Below, piece by piece: positions 32,328 through 36,698 of a stretch of 36,698 nucleotides of DNA (position 1 is the stretch's first letter; the number at the start of each line of letters is the position of its first letter). Origin of the DNA: an uncultured Ruminococcus sp. (lineage in GTDB: Bacteria; Bacillota; Clostridia; Oscillospirales; Ruminococcaceae); NCBI GenBank assembly GCA_947176075.1, contig CAMWPG010000007.1:1-36698 (forward strand), in the 5' to 3' direction. The position numbers and the translations under genes are program-made. The notes beneath the pieces are model-generated. The model was not told the DNA's origin. It saw only the letters and a program-made list of their open reading frames with translations, and did not search any database.

Positions 32328-32356
32328 TTGCATTTTATTCTGGAATAGTGTATAAT
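32328..32356 (+). promoter_or_regulatory. Promoter of tRNA-Arg
   Basis: TTGCAT, 17 bases, TATAAT, 31 bases before the tRNA. The tandem palindromes lie between it and the mature tRNA. Confidence 0.85.
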
Positions 32357-32360
32357 GATT

Positions 32361-32382
32361 ACTGTACAGTAAACTGTACAGT
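32361..32382. repeat. Tandem ACTGTACAGT palindromes
   Basis: The 10-bp perfect palindrome ACTGTACAGT occurs twice, two bases apart (32361-32370 and 32373-32382), starting five bases after the -10 element. In RNA it would make a hairpin in the tRNA 5' leader; in DNA it looks like an operator. Confidence 0.8.
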
Positions 32383-32386
32383 ATGA

Positions 32387-32461
32387 GCCGCTTTAGTTAA
32401 ATGGATATAACAAACCCCTCCTAAGGGTTAGTTGAGGGTTCGATTCCCCCAAGCGGTGCCA
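32387..32461 (+). tRNA. tRNA-Arg (anticodon CCU)
   Basis: Folds as a cloverleaf: acceptor GCCGCTT/AAGCGGT, D stem GTTA/TAAC, anticodon stem AACCC/GGGTT with loop CTCCTAA, T loop TTCGATT, discriminator G and encoded CCA. It reads AGG. The T stem GAGGG/CCCCC has one A-C mismatch, which may be real or a sequencing error. Confidence 0.93.
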
Positions 32462-32466
32462 GTTAT

Positions 32467-32498
32467 GCCACATACTTTTGTATGTGGCTAATTTTTTT
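32467..32498 (+). terminator. Terminator of tRNA-Arg
   Basis: GCCACATAC-TTTT-GTATGTGGC, then TAA and a seven-T run. Confidence 0.93.
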
Positions 32499-32537
32499 AA
32501 TCTTTATATTTATATTATTTGAAAAGAGGATTTATAT

Positions 32538-33437
32538 ATGAAAAAAATCGAATTTACAAAAGAGCTTGCAAAACTCAAACCATTTAATTTCATAATTTTG
32601 TTTATAGCAGGCTGTATAAATGCCTTTGGTGTGACTATATTCCTTGCTCCGGTAAAGCTCTATGACAGCGGCATATCAGGAACATCTATCCTGTTATCTC
32701 AGATAACGCCTGAATATTTAAGCCTGTCGATTTTTCTGCTTATTTTGAATGTACCTATATTTTTGTTTGGTTTAAAACGGCAGGGGATTATATTTACTGT
32801 ATATTCACTTTTTACTGTTATTGTATATTCAATATGCTCATGGCTCATTACTGATGTGTTGCCAGTCGATGTAAGCATGGCATCACCTCTGGCTGGAGAA
32901 GATCTGCTTTTATGTGCATTGTTCGGTGGAATAATATCGGGAGTCGGAAGCGGTCTTACCATTCGCTCGGGAGGAGCGATTGACGGCATTGATGTCCTTG
33001 CTGTTACATTTGCAAAAAGGCTTGGACTTACCGTAGGAACATTTGTAATGATATATAATGTTATCCTTTACATAATCTGTGGATTTATAATTCAAAGCTG
33101 GATATTGCCGCTTTATTCTATTGTTTCATATGCGGCAGGACTTAAAACAGTTGATTTTATAGTGGAAGGCTTTGACAGGTCAAAGTCAGTTATGATAGTA
33201 ACAGATAAGGCAGAGGATATAAGTCATGCTCTTATAGATGCGTTTGAATGCGGGACAACAAAAATAGCTGCTACCGGAGGATATTCAAATTCTGATAAAA
33301 CCGTTATTTATTTTGTGGTAAACCGTTTTCAGATCGCAAAAATGAGAAATATCGTTCTTGATATAGACCCAAAGGCGTATGTTACTATAAGTGATGTGGC
33401 AGACATTATGAGAAGCGGAGATGGAGCGAAAAAATAG
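32538..33437 (+). CDS. YitT-family membrane protein
   Basis: A 299-residue integral membrane protein of the YitT/DUF161 family with a C-terminal cytoplasmic DUF2179 domain. About five or six helices occupy roughly residues 15-205, with family marks INAFGVTIFLAP, GGIISGVGSGLTIRSGGAIDGIDVLAV and IYNVILYIICGF. The soluble part follows (FDRSKSVMIVTDKAEDISHALI ... YFVVNRFQIAKMRNIV). The substrate or function of the family is not established. AAAAGAGG precedes the ATG. It lies behind the tRNA terminator and ahead of a terminator of its own, so it appears monocistronic. Confidence 0.92.
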   Translation: MKKIEFTKELAKLKPFNFIILFIAGCINAFGVTIFLAPVKLYDSGISGTSILLSQITPEYLSLSIFLLILNVPIFLFGLKRQGIIFTVYSLFTVIVYSICSWLITDVLPVDVSMASPLAGEDLLLCALFGGIISGVGSGLTIRSGGAIDGIDVLAVTFAKRLGLTVGTFVMIYNVILYIICGFIIQSWILPLYSIVSYAAGLKTVDFIVEGFDRSKSVMIVTDKAEDISHALIDAFECGTTKIAATGGYSNSDKTVIYFVVNRFQIAKMRNIVLDIDPKAYVTISDVADIMRSGDGAKK

Positions 33438-33534
33438 TAAGGGGAATGATTTTCGGAATTTATAAATCGTTATAAAGGTACTGATATATGCTTTGAAAAT
33501 CGAATTGTAATATTTCATAATAAAAATGAACTTT

Positions 33535-33577
33535 AAAAGTGGTCTGTACGTCAAATGCGTAAAAGCCGCTTTTTTTG
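33535..33577 (+). terminator. Terminator of the YitT-family gene
   Basis: AAAAGTGGT pairs with GCCGCTTTT (G-U pairs included) and is followed by a long T-run. Confidence 0.7.
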
Positions 33578-33588
33578 TCTGCGGACGC

Positions 33589-33646
33589 TTGACAAATACA
33601 TGAATTCGTGGTATAGTATTATAGTTAAAGTGAGTACAATTGTACT
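33589..33646 (+). promoter_or_regulatory. Promoter and palindromic operator of the pheB-hom operon
   Basis: TTGACA (33589-33594), 17 bases, TATAGT (33612-33617). The perfect 14-bp palindrome AGTACAATTGTACT (33633-33646) lies just after the expected start, where a repressor would act. The leader is about 105 bases; I see no T-box or known riboswitch in it. Confidence 0.75.
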
Positions 33647-33731
33647 TCATATGAGGACGCACAGAGACAGTGTGATAGTATTATGCAGGAAAGGAGCCTT
33701 GTGCCGTTGGCATTGGGAGAATAAATGATCT

Positions 33732-34169
33732 ATGCAAACACATTTTATAGTTGTAGATACTTCCGTACTGCCGGAGATATTCGGCAAGGTGTTGGAGGTG
33801 AAAAAGCTTGTTGCAGACAGAACTGAAAAAAGCTTTGCAGCAGCTTGTAAGCATGTGGGTATTTCCAGAAGTGCGTTTTACAAGTACCGTGACTATGTGT
33901 TTGCCTATGATGATAAAATGACACAGCGTATTGTCAATTTTTCCGCAGTATTGCGGGATGAAAGCGGTGTACTTTCTAATGTTCTGACAAAGCTTCATAG
34001 TCTTCATGCTAATATTCTCACAGTAAATCAGAGTATTCCTGTAGATGGAGTAGCGGCTGTTAGTATTTCTTTGCAATGCGGAGACAGTGCTACAAATCCG
34101 GTGGAGATAACAAATGCTTTGCGAAGTGTACAGGGCGTTGTAGAAGTCAGACTGCTGTCAGGTGAATAA
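33732..34169 (+). CDS. ACT-domain protein, PheB/UPF0735 family
   Basis: A 145-residue small regulatory-type protein. The N-terminal half has the family hallmark VGISRSAFYKYRDYVFAY (about residues 44-61), preceded by FIVVDTSVLPEIFGKVLEVKKLV. The C-terminal half is an ACT domain (LRDESGVLSNVLTKLHSLHANILTVNQ), a fold that binds amino acids. B. subtilis PheB is the named relative, but its biochemical role is unclear. The gene is followed 21 bases later by homoserine dehydrogenase, suggesting a role in sensing or tuning aspartate-family amino acid synthesis. The GGGAG ribosome binding site is 11 bases upstream. Confidence 0.9.
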   Translation: MQTHFIVVDTSVLPEIFGKVLEVKKLVADRTEKSFAAACKHVGISRSAFYKYRDYVFAYDDKMTQRIVNFSAVLRDESGVLSNVLTKLHSLHANILTVNQSIPVDGVAAVSISLQCGDSATNPVEITNALRSVQGVVEVRLLSGE

Positions 34170-34190
34170 ATTTTGGAGGAAATAAATATT

Positions 34191-35417
34191 ATGAAAAAAA
34201 TTGCTGTTTTAGGCTATGGTGTAGTAGGCTCAGGTGTTGTTGAGCTTTTTTACAAAAATAAGGAAAAGATAGAAAAAAATACAGGTAAGGAGCTTGATGT
34301 AAAATATATTCTTGATCTCCGTGAATTTCCTGGTGATCCATATGCGGACAAGGTGGTTCATGATATTAATGTCATACTTGATGACCCGGAGGTCGGCTAT
34401 GTAGCAGAATGTATGGGCGGAGTAAATCCTGCATTTCAGTTTGTGAGCAGCTGTCTGAAGGCTGGCAAGAGTGTTTCTACATCAAATAAGCAGCTTGTTG
34501 CAGAGAAAGGTGACATTCTTCTACAGATCGCAAAAGAGAATGATTGTAATTTCTTCTTTGAAGCAAGCGTTGGCGGAGCTATTCCGATTATTCGTCCGCT
34601 TCATACTTGTCTTGCAGGTAACGATATTTCTGCGGCAGCAGGTATTCTTAATGGTACAACTAACTTTATTCTTGAGAAGATGTTCTGCGACAAGATGGGA
34701 TTTGAAGAGGCTTTGAAGCTTGCACAGGAGCTTGGCTATGCAGAGCGTGACCCTTCTGCCGATGTAGACGGGGCAGATGCTTGCCGTAAGGTGTGTATTC
34801 TGGCATCATTGATTTTTGGCAAGCACGTATACCCGGATAGTGTATATACTAAGGGCATTCGAGATATCACACTAGAGGATGTATCCCTTGCAGAAGCTAT
34901 GGGCGGAGCAGTTAAGCTTATAGGCTGTACTAAGCGCCTTAATGATGGAAGGATCCTTTCTACAGTAATGCCAATGTTCGTACCGGAGGATAGCCTTATT
35001 TCTCATGTAGACGGCGTATTCAATGCCGTAATGGTATGGGGCGACGGATTTGATAAGACTATGTTCTATGGCAGAGGTGCAGGCAAGCTTCCTACAGCAA
35101 GTGCTGTACTGGGCGATATTATAGACTGTGCAAAGGCAGATCACACAGTGACATCACATGAATGGGTGCTTGATGAGAATACAGATTTCATAGCAGGAAT
35201 AGATGCTTTTTGTGTGCCGAGGTTTTACAGAACTGATTCTTGTACTGCGGATGTATATGAAAGTGCAGCTAAGGCAGCAGGAGTAACAGTAGAGAATACC
35301 ACAGAAGGAGGCTGTATTGTAAGCTGCTGTGATAATAAGACGGCAGATTCATTTGCAAATGCACTGAAAGCATCTGGAGTAAGTGTAATGTCACAAATTC
35401 CCGTTATGGCTGACTGA
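34191..35417 (+). CDS. hom: Homoserine dehydrogenase
   Basis: Reduces aspartate semialdehyde to homoserine, the branch toward threonine and methionine. The 408-residue protein has an N-terminal Rossmann fold (MKKIAVLGYGVVGSGVVELF), the catalytic-domain signatures TSNKQLVAEKG, FEASVGGAIPIIRPL and LNGTTNFILEKM, and GYAERDPSADVDGADACRK, the region with the catalytic Lys and Asp. A short C-terminal ACT-like segment ends the protein. ATG 34191 is chosen because the track start lies inside the GGAGG ribosome binding site. It is in an operon with the PheB-like ACT protein; thrC and thrB are not present downstream. Confidence 0.96.
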   Translation: MKKIAVLGYGVVGSGVVELFYKNKEKIEKNTGKELDVKYILDLREFPGDPYADKVVHDINVILDDPEVGYVAECMGGVNPAFQFVSSCLKAGKSVSTSNKQLVAEKGDILLQIAKENDCNFFFEASVGGAIPIIRPLHTCLAGNDISAAAGILNGTTNFILEKMFCDKMGFEEALKLAQELGYAERDPSADVDGADACRKVCILASLIFGKHVYPDSVYTKGIRDITLEDVSLAEAMGGAVKLIGCTKRLNDGRILSTVMPMFVPEDSLISHVDGVFNAVMVWGDGFDKTMFYGRGAGKLPTASAVLGDIIDCAKADHTVTSHEWVLDENTDFIAGIDAFCVPRFYRTDSCTADVYESAAKAAGVTVENTTEGGCIVSCCDNKTADSFANALKASGVSVMSQIPVMAD

Positions 35418-35449
35418 CAAGCAGTAAGTTAAAAGACAGAATAAAAAAA

Positions 35450-35487
35450 TTTCGGTGCAGTCGTCTTTCAAAAACGCTGCACCGAAA
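35450..35487. terminator. Bidirectional terminator between hom and mtnN
   Basis: TTTCGGTGCAG (35450-35460) pairs with CTGCACCGAAA (35477-35487). T-rich tails follow on both strands, with a seven-T run on the minus side, serving the convergent genes. Confidence 0.92.
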
Positions 35488-35497
35488 AATATTTTAT

Positions 35498-36178
35498 TTA
35501 AAATTTTTTAGCCATTTTCAAAACCACATCGGCTACTCTTTTGGCTGCAATTTTCTCAAATTTATCAAATGACATCGCTCCCTCATCGTCGGCGTTGTCA
35601 GATATACAGCGTACGCTTACATATGCTACACCGTTACGATATGCACAATGTCCTACCGCTGCACTCTCCATATCTACTGCATGAGGTCTGAAATTTTCTG
35701 CGATAACTTTCTTGACTTCACTATCTGAAATAAATGCTTCACCGGATACTATTCTTCCAAAGAAATAGTTCACATCAAAAATCTCACAGCATTCTGCGGC
35801 AAGCTCCATAAGATTTTCATCAGATGTAAATGCTCCGCAATAAGGCGGATAATCACTTAGAAAATGCAGATCGAGATCATAATGGCGAACTTCATTTGAT
35901 ATTACTATATCGCATACTTTTACATCGCTGTTCATGCCGCCCGCTATGCCTGTATTTATTATGGCATCAGGATTAAATGTATCGATCATAGCCTGTGTAC
36001 ATATCGCTGCATTGACTTTAGCTATACCGCAGCATACATGTATTATCTCTTTTTCGTCTGAGATTCGGTTTACATAATATTCATAGCCAGCTTTTTTTAT
36101 GATCTTTGATCCTGGCAGTGCGGCTCTGATATCTACAAGTTCTGATGGCATTGCTCCAATTATTCCTATACGCTTCAT
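35498..36178 (-). CDS. mtnN: 5'-methylthioadenosine/S-adenosylhomocysteine nucleosidase
   Basis: Hydrolyses adenine from methylthioadenosine and S-adenosylhomocysteine, feeding methyl recycling and autoinducer-2 precursor formation. The 226 residues match the family: IGIIGAMPSEL with the conserved Glu, the phosphate/ribose loop NTGIAGGMNSDVKVCDIVIS, the VDMESAAVGHCAY motif with the ribose-binding Glu, and the catalytic Asp in CISDNADDEG. AAGGAG precedes the ATG. It has its own promoter about 110 bases upstream and converges with hom. Confidence 0.96.
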   Translation of the reverse strand: MKRIGIIGAMPSELVDIRAALPGSKIIKKAGYEYYVNRISDEKEIIHVCCGIAKVNAAICTQAMIDTFNPDAIINTGIAGGMNSDVKVCDIVISNEVRHYDLDLHFLSDYPPYCGAFTSDENLMELAAECCEIFDVNYFFGRIVSGEAFISDSEVKKVIAENFRPHAVDMESAAVGHCAYRNGVAYVSVRCISDNADDEGAMSFDKFEKIAAKRVADVVLKMAKKF

Positions 36179-36264
36179 ATTTTTATTCTCCTTTTTATTT
36201 TAAGAACTGCCATACAAGCTGTTCTTTTTTATTGCCGAAATTTATTTTGCAATATTCTCCTTTA

Positions 36265-36293
36265 ATTATAAACGCAAATGAAAAATAAATCAA
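36265..36293 (-). promoter_or_regulatory. Promoter of mtnN
   Basis: On the minus strand TTGATT (36293-36288), 17 bases, TATAAT (36270-36265). The leader contains a small AAGAAC/GTTCTT hairpin before the ribosome binding site. Confidence 0.82.
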
Positions 36294-36321
36294 GTCCTAA
36301 ATGGGCAGCTTAAAATTTTTT

Positions 36322-36359
36322 TTGCGTTATGCATTATGCAAAGCGCAAAAACAACGCAA
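36322..36359. other. Foldback in the mtnN-tRNA interval
   Basis: TTGCGTT and AACGCAA are inverted around a TGCATTATGCA-like core. The 307-base interval between mtnN and tRNA-Val holds this foldback and the two divergent promoters, and no gene. Confidence 0.4.
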
Positions 36360-36411
36360 TTTCGGAGAAAAATAGCTCTAAAAATTTTTTTGAAAAAATT
36401 TGAAAAAAGAC

Positions 36412-36440
36412 TTGACAAACGCATCGAAATGGTGTATAAT
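36412..36440 (+). promoter_or_regulatory. Promoter of the tRNA array
   Basis: TTGACA, 17 bases, TATAAT, 45 bases upstream of tRNA-Val: a perfect consensus, as usual for stable RNA operons. Confidence 0.92.
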
Positions 36441-36485
36441 AATACTTGTCGCTGAGAGATAGCGGCAAGATAAATGGAAAGTGAT

Positions 36486-36561
36486 GGGAGTTTAGCTCAG
36501 CTGGGAGAGCATCTGCCTTACAAGCAGAGGGTCACAGGTTCGAGCCCTGTAACTCCCACCA
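36486..36561 (+). tRNA. tRNA-Val (anticodon UAC)
   Basis: Acceptor GGGAGTT/AACTCCC, D stem GCTC/GAGC, anticodon stem TCTGC/GCAGA with loop CTTACAA, T stem ACAGG/CCTGT, discriminator A and encoded CCA. Confidence 0.97.
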
Positions 36562-36565
36562 TCAC

Positions 36566-36642
36566 GGTCTGGTAGTTCAGTTGGTTAGAACGCTGCCCTG
36601 TCACGGCAGAGGTCGTGGGTTCGAATCCCATCCAGATCGCCA
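36566..36642 (+). tRNA. tRNA-Asp (anticodon GUC)
   Basis: Acceptor GGTCTGG/CCAGATC (one G-U), D stem GTTC/GAAC, anticodon stem CTGCC/GGCAG with loop CTGTCAC, T loop TTCGAAT, discriminator G and encoded CCA. It follows tRNA-Val by four bases. Confidence 0.97.
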
Positions 36643-36646
36643 TTTT

Positions 36647-36698
36647 GCGGATTTAGCTCATCTGGTAGAGCGCCACCTTGCCAAGGTGGAGGTAGCGA
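36647..36698 (+). tRNA. tRNA-Gly (anticodon GCC), truncated by window end
   Basis: Acceptor 5' strand GCGGATT, D stem GCTC/GAGC, anticodon stem CCACC/GGTGG with loop TTGCCAA. The window ends in the variable/T-arm region, so about a third is missing. The tRNA array probably continues. Confidence 0.93.

Noticed and set aside
36202-36228. TAAGAACTGCC...GTTCTT upstream of mtnN as a fifth TAAGAACTTG repeat
   Set aside because: Only the first eight bases match and the inner sequence differs; it is a plain leader hairpin.

Overview
This window reads as one end of a contig from a low-GC, spore-lineage, fibre-associated Firmicute, most likely Ruminococcus or a close relative in the Ruminococcaceae/Oscillospiraceae. 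The assignment is inferred from a dockerin-bearing secreted protein, a SpoIID homologue, a CIRCE-controlled hrcA-grpE-dnaK-dnaJ operon, pyruvate phosphate dikinase, dimeric-type GlyRS and strong AAGGAG ribosome binding sites. No rRNA is present to confirm it. Bases 1-104 are not biological: they are a poly-C run, an oligo-T run and a degraded Illumina P7/Nextera adapter.

Layout. 105-900: a 16-bp inverted repeat and a small membrane protein. 821-5710: the class I heat-shock operon behind CIRCE. 5858-6747: a small Xre regulator divergent from a lipoprotein, with a matched operator pair between them. 6904-10023: a 1039-residue secreted protein with an N-terminal dockerin and two beta-helical modules resembling the Cthe_2159 carbohydrate-binding family. 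10276-19565 (minus strand): mnmE, two paralogous Thr-rich surface proteins with an unusual shared C-terminal tail, mfd, pth and glmU. 19934-22561: ppdK behind a leader that can fold into a pseudoknot-like structure. 22629-23064: a three-copy 14-bp tandem repeat, then a compact type I toxin-antitoxin locus that the ORF track misses. 23165-28184 (minus): glyQS, recX, recA, a GT4 glycosyltransferase and a coiled-coil partner. 28282-29298 (minus): spoIID. 29670-32310: nadE and pyrE. 32387-33437: tRNA-Arg(CCU) and a YitT-family membrane protein. 33732-35417: pheB-like ACT protein and homoserine dehydrogenase. 35498-36178 (minus): mtnN. 36486-36698: tRNA-Val, tRNA-Asp and a truncated tRNA-Gly.

Most genes are ordinary housekeeping genes, and the unusual content lies between them. 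The strongest candidate system is the toxin locus at 22752-23064. It has a 35-residue membrane peptide and a convergent antisense RNA with its own consensus promoter. The two RNAs share a bidirectional terminator and matching 5' sequence blocks, and a GNRA-capped hairpin covers the toxin Shine-Dalgarno. This is the layout of the enterococcal par (Fst) locus. A second pattern is a dispersed palindromic repeat beginning TAAGAACTTG. It occurs four times, and in three of them its first three bases are the stop codon of the upstream gene (glyQS, the glycosyltransferase, nadE). A third is a two-hairpin repeat found twice with covarying stems (18021-18072 and 29502-29556).

The two surface proteins (11759-12592 and 12764-13564) share promoter geometry, a related core and a TVSxTADxG tail followed by a hydrophobic helix and basic residues. 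This resembles a sortase signal with Ala in place of the Gly of LPxTG. With the dockerin protein they suggest a small cell-surface and extracellular module beside DNA-repair, translation and cell-wall genes.
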